A stretch of 64,000 nucleotides of DNA from Ianthella basta (taxonomy: Eukaryota > Porifera > Demospongiae > Verongiida > Ianthellidae), in NCBI GenBank assembly GCA_964019415.1, contig OZ025873.1:1343487-1407486 (forward strand), given 5' to 3'. Of this stretch, positions 35,001 through 48,270 are shown piece after piece. The translations under genes were made by a program, and so were the position numbers. Below the pieces are notes generated by a model, which worked only from the letters and a program-made list of their open reading frames with translations, did not search any database and was not told where the DNA came from. How positions within the stretch are numbered: position 1 is the first letter of the stretch; every line of letters begins with the position of its first letter.

Positions 35001-37061
35001 TGAGGCAAGAAATAGTAAGATGAGGCAAGATGAGGCAAGATATTGCAAGATGAGGCAAGAAATAGCAAGATGAGGTAAGATGAGGCAAGATATTGCAAAA
35101 TGAGGCAAGATATAGCAAGAAGAAGCAAGATGAGGCAAGATGAGGCAAGATATTGCAAGATGAGGCAAAATATAGCAAGAAGCAAGATGAGGCAAGAAAT
35201 AGCAAGATGAGGCAAGATGAGGCAAGATATATCAAGATGAGGCAAGATATAGCAAGAAGAAGCAAGATGAGGCAAGAAATAGCAAGATGAGGCAAGATGA
35301 GGCAAGATATTGCAAGATAAGGAAGACATAGCAAGAAGAAGCAAGATGAGGCAAGATATTGCAAGATGAGGCAAGAAATAGCAAGATATTGCTAGATGAG
35401 GCACGATATAGCAAGATGAGGCTAGATATTGCAAGATGAGGCAAGAAATAGCAAGATGAGGCAAGATTAGGCAAGATATAGCAAGATGAGGCAAGATATT
35501 TCAAGATTAGGCAAGAAATAGCAAGATGAGGTAAGATGAGGCAAGATATTGCAAAATGAGGCAAGATATACCAAGAAGAAGCATGATGAGGCAAGATGAG
35601 GCAAGATATTGCAAGATGAGGCAAGATATAGCAAGAAGCAACATGAGGCAAGAAATAGTAAGATGAGGCAAGATGAGGCAAGATATTGCAAGATGAGGCA
35701 AGATATAGCAAGATGAGGCAAGATATTTCAAGATTAGGCAAGAAATAGCAAGATGAGGTAAGATGAGGCAAGATATTGCAAGATGAGGCAAGAAATAGCA
35801 AGATATTGCAAGATGAGGCAAGATATAGCAAGATGAGGCAAGATATTGCAAGATTAGGCAAGAAATAGCAAGATGAGGTAAGATGAGGCAAGATATTGCA
35901 AAATGAGGCAAGATAAAGCAAGAAGAAGCAAGATGAGGCAAGATGAGGCAAGATATTGCAAGATGAGGCAAGATATAGCAAGAAGCAACATGAGGCAAGA
36001 AATAGCAAGATGAGGCAAGATGAGGCAAGATATTGCAAGATGAGGCAAGATATAGCAAGAAGAAGCAAGAAACAGCAAGATATTGTAAGTTGAGGCAAGA
36101 TATAGCAAGATATTACAAGATGAGGCAAGAAATAGTAAGATGAGGCAAGATGAGGCAAGATATTGCAAGATGAGGCAAGAATAACAAGAAGAAGCAAGAT
36201 GAGGCAAGATGAGGCAAGATATTGCAAGACAAAGAAAGATGAGGCAAGATATAGCAAGATGAAGCAAGATGAGGCAAGATGAGGCAAGATATAGCAAGAT
36301 TAAGCAAGATGAGGCAAGATGAGGCAAGAAATAGCAAGATGAGGCAAGATGAGGCAAGATATTGCAAGATGAGGCAAGATATAGGAAGAAGCAAGAAGAG
36401 GCTAGATATTGGAAGATGAGGCAAGAAATAGCAAGATGAGGCAAGATGGGGCAAGATGAGGCAATATGAGGCAAAAAATAGCAAGATGAGGCAAGATGAT
36501 CGAGGCAAGAAATAGCAATATGTGGCAAGATGAGGGAAGAAATAGCAAGATGAGGCAAGATGAGGCAAGATATTGCTAGATGAACCAAGAAATAGCAAGA
36601 TGAAGCTAGATATATCAAGAAGTAAGATGAGGCAAGATATTGGAAGATGAGGTAAGAAATAGCAAGGTACTGCAAGATGAGGCAAGATATAGCAAGATGA
36701 GGCAAGATATTGCAAGATTAGGCAAGAAATAGCAAGATGAGGTAAGATGAGGCAAGATATTGCAAAATGAGGCAAGATATAGCAAGAAGAAACAAGATGA
36801 GGCAAGATGAGGCAAGATATTGCAAGATGAGGCAAGAAATAGCAAGAAGCAAGATGAGGCAAGAAATAGCAAGATGAGGCAAGATGAGGCAAGATATTGC
36901 AAGATGAGGCAAGATATAGCAAGAAGAAGCAAGATGAGGCAAGAAATAGCAAGATGAGGTAAGATGAGGCAAGATATTGCAAGATAAGGAAGACATAGCA
37001 AGAAGAAGCAAGATGAGGCTAGATATTGCAAGATGAGGCAAGAAATAGCAAGATACTGCAA

Positions 37062-39888
37062 GATGAGGCAAGATATAGCAAGATGAGGCTAGATATTGCA
37101 AGATGAGGCAAGAAATAGCAAGATGAGGCAAGATGAGGCAAGATATTGCAAGATGAGGCAAGATATAGCAAGAAGAAGCAAGATGAGGCAAGATGAGGCA
37201 AGATATTGCAAGATGAGGCAAGATATAGCAAGAAGCAAGATGTGGCAAGAAATAGCAAGATGAGGCAAGATGAGGCAAGATATTGCAAGATGAGGCAAAA
37301 TATAGCAAGAAGAAGCAAGATGAGGCAAGAAATAGCAAGATGAGGCAAGATGAGGCAAGAAATAGCAAGATGGGGCAAGATGAGGCAAGATATTGCAAGA
37401 TGAGGCAAGAAATAGCAAGATGAGGCAAAATGAGTCAAGATATTGCAAGATGAGGCAAGAAACAGCAAGATATTGTAAGATGAGGCAAGATATAGCAAGA
37501 TGAAGCAAGATATTACAAGATGAGGCAAGAAATAGTAAGATGAGGCAAGATGAGGCAAGATATTGCAAGATTAGGCAAGAAATAGCAAGATGAGGTAAGA
37601 TGAGGCAAGATATTGCAAAATGAGGCAAGATATAGCAAGAAGAAGCAAGATGAGGCAAGATATTGCAAGATGAGGCAAGATATAGCAAGAAGCAACATGA
37701 GGCAAGAAATAGCAAGATGAGGCAAGATGAGGCAAGATATATCAAGATGAGGCAAGATATAGCAAGAAGAAGCAAGATGAGGCAAGAAATAGCAAGATGA
37801 GGCAAGATGAGGCAAGATATTGCAAGATAAGGTAGACATAGCAAGAAGAAGCAAGATGTGGCAAGATATTGCAAGATGAGGCAAAAAATAGCAAGATACT
37901 GCAAGATGAGGCAAGATATAGCAAGATGAGGCTAGATATTGCAAGATGAGGCAAGAAATAGCAAGATGAGGCAAGATGAGGCAAGATATTGCAAGATGAG
38001 GCAAGATGTAGCAAGAAGAAGCAAGATGAGGCAAGTTGAGGCAAGATATTGCAAGATGAGGCAAGATATAGCAAGAAGCAAGATGAGGCAAGAAATAGTA
38101 AGATGAGGCAAGATGAGGCAAGATATTGCAAGATGAGGCAAAATATAGCAAGAAGAAGCAAGATGAGGCAAGATGAGGCAAGATATTGCAAGATGAGGCA
38201 AGATATAGCAAGAAGCAAGATGTGGCAAGAAATAGCAAGATGAGGCAAGATGAGGCAAGAAATAGCAAGATGAGGCAAGATGAGGCAAGATATTGCAAGA
38301 TGAGGCAAGATGTAGCAAGAAGAAGCAAGATGAGGCAAGTTGAGGCAAGATATTGCAAGATAAGGCAAGATATAGCAAGAAGCAAGATGAGGCAAGAAAT
38401 AGTAAGATGAGGCAAGATGAGGCAAGATATTGCAAGATGAGGCAAAATATAGCAAGAAGAAGCAACATGAGGCAAGAAATAGCAAGATGAGGCAAGATGA
38501 GGCAAGATATTGCAAGATGAGGCAAGATATAGCAAAAAGAAGCAAGATGAGGCAAGAAATAGCAAGATGAGGCAAGATGAGGCAAGATATTGCAAGATAA
38601 GGAAGACATAGCAAGAAGAAGCAAGATGAGGCAAGATATTGCAAGATGAGGCAAGAAATAGCAAGATATTGCTAGATGAGGACCGATATAGCAAGATGAG
38701 GCTAGATACTGCAAGATGAGGCAAGAAATAGCAAGATGAGGCAAGATGAGGCAAGATGAGGCAAGATGAGGCAAGATATTGCAAGATGAGGCAAGATATA
38801 GCAAGATGAGGCTAGATATTGCAAGATGAGGCAAGAAATAGCAAGATGAGGCAAGATGAGGCAAGATATTGCAAGATGAGGCAAGATATAGCAAGAAGAA
38901 GCAAGATGAGGCAAGATGAGGCAAGATATTGCAAGATGAGGCAAGATATAGCAAGAAGCAAGATGTGGCAAGAAATAGCAAGATGAGGCAAGATGAGGCA
39001 AGATATTGCAAGATGAGGCAAAATATAGCAAGAAGAAGCAAGATGAGGCAAGAAATAGCAAGATGAGGCAAGATGAGGCAAGAAATAGCAAGATGGGGCA
39101 AGATGAGGCAAGATATTGCAAGATGAGGCAAGAAATAGCAAGATGAGGCAAAATGAGTCAAGATATTGCAAGATGAGGCAAGAAACAGCAAGATATTGTA
39201 AGATGAGGCAAGATATAGCAAGATGAAGCAAGATATTACAAGATGAGGCAAGAAATAGTAAGATGAGGCAAGATGAGGCAAGATATTGCAAGATTAGGCA
39301 AGAAATAGCAAGATGAGGTAAGATGAGGCAAGATATTGCAAAATGAGGCAAGATATAGCAAGAAGAAGCAAGATGAGGCAAGATATTGCAAGATGAGGCA
39401 AGATATAGCAAGAAGCAACATGAGGCAAGAAATAGCAAGATGAGGCAAGATGAGGCAAGATATATCAAGATGAGGCAAGATATAGCAAGAAGAAGCAAGA
39501 TGAGGCAAGAAATAGCAAGATGAGGCAAGATGAGGCAAGATATTGCAAGATAAGGTAGACATAGCAAGAAGAAGCAAGATGTGGCAAGATATTGCAAGAT
39601 GAGGCAAAAAATAGCAAGATACTGCAAGATGAGGCAAGATATAGCAAGATGAGGCTAGATATTGCAAGATGAGGCAAGAAATAGCAAGATGAGGCAAGAT
39701 GAGGCAAGATATTGCAAGATGAGGCAAGATGTAGCAAGAAGAAGCAAGATGAGGCAAGTTGAGGCAAGATATTGCAAGATGAGGCAAGATATAGCAAGAA
39801 GCAAGATGAGGCAAGAAATAGTAAGATGAGGCAAGATGAGGCAAGATATTGCAAGATGAGGCAAAATATAGCAAGAAGAAGCAAGATG
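37062..39888. repeat. 1.1-kb satellite duplication, offset 1723 bp
   Basis: Block 37062-38165 recurs at 38785-39888. The two share a 272-codon open stretch at exactly +1723 and the private variant GATAAGGTAGACAT at 37826 and 39549. The copies are separated by about 620 bp of other satellite, so this is a dispersed rather than strictly tandem duplication. It indicates ongoing exchange inside the array. Confidence 0.75.
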
Positions 39889-40020
39889 AGGCAAGAAATA
39901 GCAAGATTAGGCAAGATGAGGCAAGAAATAGCAAGATGGGGCAAGATGAGGCAAGATATTGCAAGATGAGGCAAGAAACAGCAAGATGAGGCAAAATGAG
40001 TCAAGATAATGCAAGATGAG

Positions 40021-40270
40021 GCAAGAAACAGCAAGATATTGTAAGATGAGGCAAGATATAGCAAGATGAAGCAAGATATTACAAGATGAGGCAAGAAATA
40101 GTAAGATGGGGCAAGATGAGGCAAGATATTGCAAGATGAGGCAAGAAATAGCAAGATGAGGCAAAATGAGTCAAGATATTGCAAGATGAGGCAAGAAACA
40201 GCAAGATATTGTAAGATGAGGCAAGATATAGCAAGATGAAGCAAGATATTACAAGATGAGGCAAGAAATA
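40021..40270. repeat. 170-bp local tandem
   Basis: The motif GCAAGAAACAGCAAGATATT at 40021 recurs at 40191, and the following monomer order is repeated through the TTACAAGATG unit. It is a small tandem inside the array, read directly from the sequence. Confidence 0.65.
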
Positions 40271-43200
40271 GTAAGATGAGGCAAGATGAAGCAAGATATT
40301 GCAAGATTAGGCAAGAAATAGCAAGATGAGGTAAGATGAGGCAAGATATTGCAAAATGAGGCGAGATATAGCAAGAAGAAGCAAGATGAGGCAAGATGAG
40401 GCTAGATATTGCAAGATGAGGCAAGATATAGCAAGAAGCAAGATGAGGCAAAAAATAGCAAGATGAGGCAAGATGAGGCAAGATATTGCAAGATGAGGCA
40501 AGATATAGCAAGAAGCAACATGAGGCAAGAAATAGCAAGATGAGGCAAGATGAAGCAAGATATTGCAAGATAAGGAAGACATAGCAAGAAGAAGCAAGAT
40601 GAGGCAAGATATTGCAAGATGAGGCAAGAAATAGCAAGATGAGGTAAGATGAGGCAAGATATTGCAAGATGAGGCTAGATATTGCAAGATGAGGCAAGAA
40701 ATAGCAAGATGAGGCAAGATGAGGCAAGATATTGCAAGATAAGGAAGACATAGCAAGAAGAAGCAAGATGAGGCATGATATTGCAAGATGAGGCAAGAAA
40801 TAGCAAGATATTGCTAGATGAGGCACGATATAGCAAGATGAGGCTAGATATTGCAAGATGAGGCAAGAAATAGCAAGATGAGGCAAGATGAGGCAAGATA
40901 TTGCAAGATGAGGCAAGATATAGCAAGATGAGGCAAGATATTTCAAAATTAGGCAAGAAATAGCAAGATGAGGTAAGATGAGGCAAGATATTGCAAGATG
41001 AGGCAAGAAATAGCAGGATACTGCAAGATGAGGCAAGATATAGCAAGATGAGGCAAGATATTGCAAGATTAGGCAAGAAATAGCAAGATGAGGTAAGATA
41101 GGCAAGATATTGCAAAATGAGGCAAGATATAGCAAGAAGAAGCAAGATGAGGCAAGATGAGGCTAGATATTGCAAGATGAGGCAAGATATAGCAAGAAGC
41201 AACATGAGGCAAGAAATAGCAAGATGAGGCAAGGAATAGCAAGATGAGGCAAGATATTGCAAGATGAGGCAAGATATAGCAAGAAGAAGCAAGATGAGGC
41301 AAGAAATAGCAAGATGAGGCAAGATGAGGCAAGATATTGCAAGATAAGGAAGACATAGCAAGAAGAAGCAAGATGAGGCAAGATATTGCAAGATGAGGCA
41401 AGAATTAGCAAGATACTGCAAGATTAGGCAAGATATAGCAAGATGAGTCTAGATATTGCAAGATGAGGCAAGAAATAGCAAGATGAGGCAAGATGAGGCA
41501 AGATATTGCAAGATGAGGCAAGATATAGCAAGAAGAAGCAAGATGAGGCAAGATGAGGCAAGATATTGCAAGATGAGGCAAGATATACCAAGATGAGGCA
41601 AGATATTTCAAGATTAGGCAAGATATAGCAAGATGAGGTAAGATGAGGCAAGATATTGCAAGATGAGGCAAGAAATAGCAAGATACTGCAAGATGAGGCA
41701 AGATATAGCAAGATGAGGCAAGATATTGCAAGATTAGGCAAGAAATAGCAAGATGAGGTAAGATGAGGCAAGATATTGCAAAATGAGGCAAGATATAGCA
41801 AGAAGAAACAAGATGAGGCAAGATGAGGCAAGATATTGCAAGATGAGGCAAGATATAGCAAGAAGCAAGATGAGGCAAGAAATAGCAAGATGAGGCAAGA
41901 TGAGGCAAGATATTGCAAGATGAGGCAAGATATAGCAAGAAGAAGCAAGATGAGGCAAGAAATAGCAAGATGAGGCAAGATGAGGCAAGATATTGCAAGA
42001 TAAGGAAGACATAGCAAGAAGAAGCAAGATGAGGCAAGATGTTGCAAGATGAGGCAAGAAATAGCAAGATACTGCAAGATGAGGCAAGATATAGCAAGAT
42101 GATGCTAGATATTGCAAGATGAGGCAAGAAATAGCAAGATGAGGCAAGATGAGGCAAGATATTGCAAGATGAGGCAAGATATAGCAAGAAGAAGCAAGAT
42201 GAGGCAAGATGAGGCAAGATATTGCAAGATGAGGCAAGATATAGCAAGAAGCAAGATGAGGCAAGAAATAGCAAGATGAGGCAAGATGAGGCAAGATATT
42301 GCAAGATGAGGCAAAATATAGCAAGAAGAAGCAAGATGAGGCAAGAAATAGCAAGATGAGGCAAGATGAGGCAAGAAAAAGCAAGATGGGGCAAGATGAG
42401 GCAAGATATTGCAAGATGAGGCAAGAAACAGCAAGATTAGGCAAAATGAGTCAAGATAATGCAAGATGAGGCAAGAAACAGCAAGATATTGTAAGATGAG
42501 GCAAGATATAGCAAGATGAAGCAAGATATTACAAGATGAGGCAAGAAATAGTAAGATGAGGCAAGATGAGGCAAGATATTGCAAGATGAGGCAAGAATAA
42601 CAAGAAGAAGCAAGATGAGGCAAGATGAGGCAAGATATTGCAAGACAAAGAAAGATGAGGCGAGATATAGCAAGATGAAGCAAGATGAGGCAAGATGAGG
42701 CAAGATATAGCAAGATTAAGCAAGATGAGGCAAGATGAGGCAAGAAATAGCAAGATAAGGCAAGATGAGGCAAGATATTGCAAGATGAGGCAAGATATAG
42801 GAAGAAGAAGCAAGAAGAGGCTAGATATTGGAAGATGAGGCAAGAAATAGCAAGATGAGGCAAGATGAGGCAAGATGAGGCAATATGAGGCAAGAAATAG
42901 CAAGATGAGGCGAGATGATCGAGGCAAGAAATAGCAATATGTGGCAAGATGAGGGAAGAAATAGCAAGATGAGGCAAGATGAGGCAAGATATTGCAAGAT
43001 GAAGCAAGAAATAGCAAGATGAGGCTAGATATATCAAGAAGTAAGATGAGGCAAGATATTGGAAGATGAGGTAAGAAATAGCAAGATGAGGCGAGATGAG
43101 GCAAGATATAGCAAGATTAAGCAAGATGAGGCTAGATGAGGCAAGAAATAGCAAAATGAGGCAAGATGAGGCAAGACATTGCGAGAAGAGGCAAGATATA

Positions 43201-46200
43201 GCAAGAACAAGCAAGATGAGGCAAGATATAGCAAGATTAAGCAAGATGAGGCAAGATGAGGCAAGAAATAGCAAGATGAGGCAAGATGAGGCAAGATATT
43301 GCAAGATGAGGCAAGATATAGCAAGAAGAAGCAAGATGAGGCTAGATATTGCAAGATGAGGCAAGAAATAGCAAGATGAGGCAAGATGAGGCAAGAAATT
43401 GCAAGATGAGGCAATATGAGGCAAGAAATAGCAAGATGAGGCAAGAAATAGCAAAATGAGGCAAGATGAGGGAAGAAATAGCAAGATGAGGCAAGATGAG
43501 GCAAGATATTGCAAGATGAGGCAAGAAATAGCAAGATGAGGCAAGATATAGCAAGAAGAATCAAGATGAGGCAAGATATTGCAAGATGAGGCAAGAAATA
43601 GCAAGATCAGGCAAGATGAGGCAAGATATTGCAAGATGAGGCAAGATATAGCAAGAAGAAGAAAGATGAGGAAAGATATAGCAAGATTAAGCAAGATGAG
43701 GCAAGATGAGGCAAGAAATAGCAAGATGAGGCAAGATATTGCAAGATGAGGCAAGATATAGCAAGAAGAAGCAAAATGAGGCAAGATATAACAAGAAGAA
43801 GCAAGATGAGGCAAGAAATAGCAAGAAGAAGCAAGATGAGGCAAGATGAGGCAAGATATTGCAAGACAAAGAAAGATGAGGCGAGATATAGCAAGATGAA
43901 GCAAGATGAGGCAAGATGAGGCAGGATATAGCAAGATTAAGCAAGATGAGGCAAGATGAGGCAAGAAAAAGCCAGACGAGGCAAGATGAGGCAAGATATA
44001 GGAAGAAGAAGCAAGATGAAGCTAGATATTGGAAGATGAGGCAAGAAATAGCAAGATGAGGCAAGATGAAGTAAGAAATAGCAATATGAGGCAAGATGAG
44101 GGAAGAATAGCAAGATGAGGCAAGATGAGGCAAGATATTGCAAGATGAGGCAAGAAATAGCAAGATGAGGCTAGATATATCAAGAAGAAGCAAGATGAGG
44201 CAAGATATTAAAAGATGAGGTAAGGAATAGCAAGAAGAGGAAGATGAGGCAAGATATAGCAAGTTTAAGCAAGATGAGGCAAGATGAGGCAAGATATTGC
44301 AAGAAGAGGCAAGATATAGCAAGAACAAGCAAGATGAGGCAAGATATAGCAAGATTAAGCAAGATGAGGCAAGATGAGGCAAGAAATAGCAAGATGAGGC
44401 AAGATGAGGCAAGATATTGCAAGATGAGGCAAGATATAGCAAGACGAAGCAAGATGAGGCTAGATATTGCAAGATGAGGCAAGAAAGAACAAGATGAGGC
44501 AAGATGAGGCAAGATATTGCAAGATGAGGCAATATGAGGCAAGAAATAGCAAGATCAGGCAAGAAATAGCAAAATGAGGCAAGATGAGGGAAGAAATAGC
44601 AAGATGAAGCAAGATGAGGCAAGATTTTGCAAGATGAGGCAAGATATAGCAAGATGAGGCAAGATATAGCAAGAAGAAGCAAGATGAGGCAAGAAATAGC
44701 AAGATGAGGCAAGATGAGGCAAGATATTGCAAGATGAGGCAATATGAGGCAAGAAATAGCAAGATGAGGCAAGAAATAGCAAAATGAGGCAGGATGAGGG
44801 AAGAAATAGCAAGATGAGGCAAGATGAGGCAAGATATTGCAAGATGAGGCAATATGAGGCAAGAAATAGCAAAATGAGGCAAGATGAGGCAAGTAATAGC
44901 AAAATGAGGCAAGATGAGGCAAGATATTGCAAGATGAGGCAATATGAGGCAAGAAATAGCAAGATGAGGCAAGATGAGGCGAGAAATAGCAAAATGAGGC
45001 AAGATGAGGGAAGAAATAGCAAGATGAGGCAAGATGAGGCAAGATATTGCAAGATGAGGTAAGAAATAGCAAGAAGAAAGATGAGGCAAGATATAGCAAG
45101 AAGAAGCAAGATGAGGCAAGATATTGCAAGATGAGGCAAAAAATAGCAAGATCAGGCAAGATGAGGCAAGATATTGCACGATGAGGTAAGATATAGCAAG
45201 AAGAAGCAAGATTAGGCAAGATATAGCAAGATTAAGCAAGATGAGGCAAGATGAGGGAAGAAATAGCAAGATGAGGCAAGATGAGACAAGATATTGCAAG
45301 ATGAGGCAAGATATAGCAAGAAGAAGCAAGATGAGGGTAGATATTGTAATATGAGGCAAGTAATAGCAAAATGAGGCAAAATGAGGCAAGATGAGGGAAG
45401 AAATAGCAAGATGAGGCAAGATGAGGCAAGATATTGCAAGATGAGGTAAGAAATGGCAAGAAGAAAGATGAGGCAAGATATAGCAAGAAGAAGCAAGATG
45501 AGGCGAGAAATAGCAAGATGAGGCAATATGAGGCAAGATATTGCAAGTTGAGACAAGATATAGCAAGAAGAAGCAAGATGAGGCAAGATATAGCAAGATG
45601 AGGCAAGATGAGGCAAGATATTGCAAGATGAGGCAAGAAATAGCAAGATATAGCAAGATGAGGCAAGATAATTATAGCAAGATGAGGCAAGATACTGCAA
45701 GATGAGGCAAGATATAGCAAGAGGAAGCAAGATGAGGCAAGAAATAGCTAGATGAGGCAAGATGAGGCAAGATATTGCTAGATGAGGCAAGATATAGCAA
45801 GAAGAAGCAAGATGAGGCAAGAAATAGCAAGATGAGGCAAGATGAGGCAAGAAATAGCAAGATGAGGCAAGATGAGCCAAGATATTGCAAGATGAGGCAA
45901 GAAATAGCAAGATATTGCAAGATGAGGCAAGATTAAGCAAGATGAGGCAAGATATTGTAAGATGAGGCAAGAAATAGCAAGATGAGGCAAAATGAGGCAA
46001 GATATTGCATGAAGAGGCAAGATATAGCAAGATGAGGCAAAATGAGTCAAGATATTGCAAGATGAGGCAAGATATAGCAAGATGAGACAAGATGAGGCAA
46101 GATATGGCAAGATTAAGCAAGATGAGGCAAGATGAGGCAAGATATAGCAAGATGAAGCAAGATGAGGCAATATGAGGCAAGAAATAGCAAGATGAGGCAA

Positions 46201-47312
46201 GAAATAGCAAGATGAGGCAAGATGAGACAAGATTAGGTAAGATGAGGCAAGATATAGCAAGATTAAGCAAGATGAGGCTAGATGAGGTAAGACATAGCAA
46301 GATGAGGCCAGATGAGGCAAGATATAGCAAGAGGAAGCAAGGTGAGGCAAGATGAGTCAAGATATTGCAAGATGAGGCAAGATATAGCAAGCAGCAAGAT
46401 GAGGCAAGAAATAGCTAGATGAGGCAAGATGAGGCAAGATATTGCAAGATGAGGCAAGATGAGACAAGATTAGGTAAGATGAGGCAAGATATAGCAAGAT
46501 TAAGCAAGATGAGGCTAGATGAGGTAAGACATAGCAAGATGAGGCCAAATGAGGCAAGATATAGCAAGAGGAAGCAAGATGAGGCAAGATGAGGCAAGAT
46601 ATTGCAAGATGAGGCAAGATATAGCAAGCAGCAAGATGAGGCAAGAAATAGCTAGATGAGGCAAGATGAGGCAAGATATTGCAAGATGAGGCAAGATATA
46701 GCAAGAGGAAGCAAGATGAGGCAAGATGAGGCAAGATATTGCAAGATGAGGCAAGATATAGCAAGCAGCAAGATGAGGCAAGAAATAGCTAGATGAGGCA
46801 AGATGAGGCAAGATATTGCAAGATGAGGCAAGATATAGCAAGAAGAAGCAAGATGAGGCAAGAAATAGCAAGATGAGGCAAGATGAGGCAAGAAATAGCA
46901 AGATGAGGCAAGATGAGCCAAGATATTGCAAGATGAGGCAAGAAATAGCAAGATGAGGCAAAATGAGGCAAGATATTGCATGAAGAGGCAAGATATAGCA
47001 AGATGAGGCAAAATGAGTCAAGATATTGCAAGATGAGGCAAGAAATAGCAAGATGAGGCAAGATGAGGCAAGATATGGCAAGATTAAGCAAGATGAGGCA
47101 AGATGAGGCAAGATACAGCAAGAAGAAGCAAGATGAGGCAATATGAGGCAAGAAATAGCAAGATGAGGCAAGATGAGGCAAGATTAGGTAAGATGAGACA
47201 AGATATAGCAAGATTAAACAAGATGAGGCTAGATGAGGCAAGACATAGCAAGTTGAGGCAAGATGAGGCAAGATATTGCAAGATGAGGCAAGATATAGCA
47301 AGAAGAAGCAAG

Positions 47313-47318
47313 ATGAGG
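47313..47318. repeat. Possible LINE target-site duplication, left copy (ATGAGG)
   Basis: ATGAGG abuts the 3' end of the LINE here and its 5' end at 50688-50693. Because ATGAGG is part of the satellite monomer, a chance match cannot be excluded. Confidence 0.4.
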
Positions 47319-47339
47319 ATAGGATAGGAAATCTTTATT
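47319..47339 (-). terminator. LINE 3' terminus: AATAAA plus TCCTA tail
   Basis: The minus strand reads AATAAA (47334-47339), then GATT and about two and a half copies of a TCCTA-like unit before the satellite resumes. AATAAA is the polyadenylation signal. The short terminal repeat is the kind of end that target-primed CR1/L2-like elements use for reverse-transcription priming. Confidence 0.7.
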
Positions 47340-47524
47340 AGTCTGGGGAACCAATAGCCAGAGGCTACTACAAAGGCATCCAGAAAGAACAACACAAATT
47401 ACAAAGGAGTAAGACAGAAGAAGAAAAGAGAATAATGATTAAATGAATTTTAATGAATGAAGATAATAGAGATGTCAGCAGAGTACACATGCAGCGTCAG
47501 TGGTTCATGTAAATATGTGAATAG

Positions 47525-48265
47525 TTAATTTGTGGTGTTAATGAAATCCTGGCATAGTCTGGTAAATAAATAATAGTCTTTGGTGTTACGAATATGTGCT
47601 GGCAGCGTCCGCCAAAGTGATGCACCGGCAAAGCTGTAGGCTTTCTGACCAAACGAAGTCTTGACTGGAGGGAGATTAAGTTGACAAGTAGAAGAGGATC
47701 GAGTTGTGTAGTGGGAGGAAGCAGAAGAGAAGAGCCGTGATAGATAAGGCGGAGAGTGGGAAGATAAGCACCTGAACATGCACTGGGCCATATGAAGTTT
47801 TCTTCTCGAGGAGAGAGTCGTCAAGCCAAGTTCTCGAAGAGCAGTAGCAGAAGAAGAGGCACGACACCTACGAAGAACTATCTTGCAGCCAAAGTTCAGC
47901 AGAGTTTCCAGCCAGTGAGAGTCCTTTTGTGTGCATCCAGCCCAAACAACATCACAATAATCAAAATGTGGAAGAATGTAAGATTTGAGATAAAGTAGTA
48001 GAAGAGATTGGGGGAGAAACCAAGAAAGTCTTCTAAGGAGATTGAGACAACGGGAGACCTTCCCACTGACCATGTCAACATGATCGCTCCAAGTGAGAGT
48101 ATCGTTGATTAGAACGCCTAGGTACTTGAACACCTGCACCTGTTCTACAGCCGTGCCGTCTACTTCTAGATTCAGGTCAGCATCGAGTTTCTTCTTAGGT
48201 GAGTGCAGAAGCATGCACTTGGTTTTGGAGGTATTTAGTTTGAGTCCATTCTTTGCAATCCACAA
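47525..48265 (-). CDS. LINE ORF2 C-terminal part, out of frame with the RT part
   Basis: The frame of 246 residues begins WIAKNGLKLN, the region directly after the RT active-site domain in CR1/L2-type proteins. It contains the KYLGV motif typical of the RT thumb and an LWRTLP motif near the end, also usual for this group, and stops with TAA at 47525-47527. It has no start codon of its own: it continues the upstream endonuclease/RT frame, from which it is separated by the single-base change at 48276-48280. It belongs to the preceding gene and is not an independent gene. Confidence 0.85.
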   Translation of the reverse strand: MWIAKNGLKLNTSKTKCMLLHSPKKKLDADLNLEVDGTAVEQVQVFKYLGVLINDTLTWSDHVDMVSGKVSRCLNLLRRLSWFLPQSLLLLYLKSYILPHFDYCDVVWAGCTQKDSHWLETLLNFGCKIVLRRCRASSSATALRELGLTTLSSRRKLHMAQCMFRCLSSHSPPYLSRLFSSASSHYTTRSSSTCQLNLPPVKTSFGQKAYSFAGASLWRTLPAHIRNTKDYYLFTRLCQDFINTTN

Positions 48266-48270
48266 GTTGG

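Larger units (their letters stand above)
32089..47318. repeat. 10-bp minisatellite, central block
   Basis: Tandem GCAAGATGAG-family monomers run from the 185-bp insert to the 3' end of the LINE. The GATAAGGAAGACATAGC variant is frequent until about 42.0 kb and was not seen after it, where simple alternation of TGAG, TATT, AATA and AGAA monomers prevails (43-47 kb). The block contains the 1.1-kb duplication at 37.1-39.9 kb and a roughly 170-bp tandem near 40.0-40.3 kb. ATGATCGAGG markers lie at 36496 and 42915. No gene or RNA gene was recognised. Confidence 0.97.

Noticed and set aside
47525..48265. Independent gene downstream of the LINE RT
   Set aside because: Its content is the C-terminal part of a CR1/L2-type ORF2 protein, directly continuing the RT frame after a one-base shift; it has no own start.
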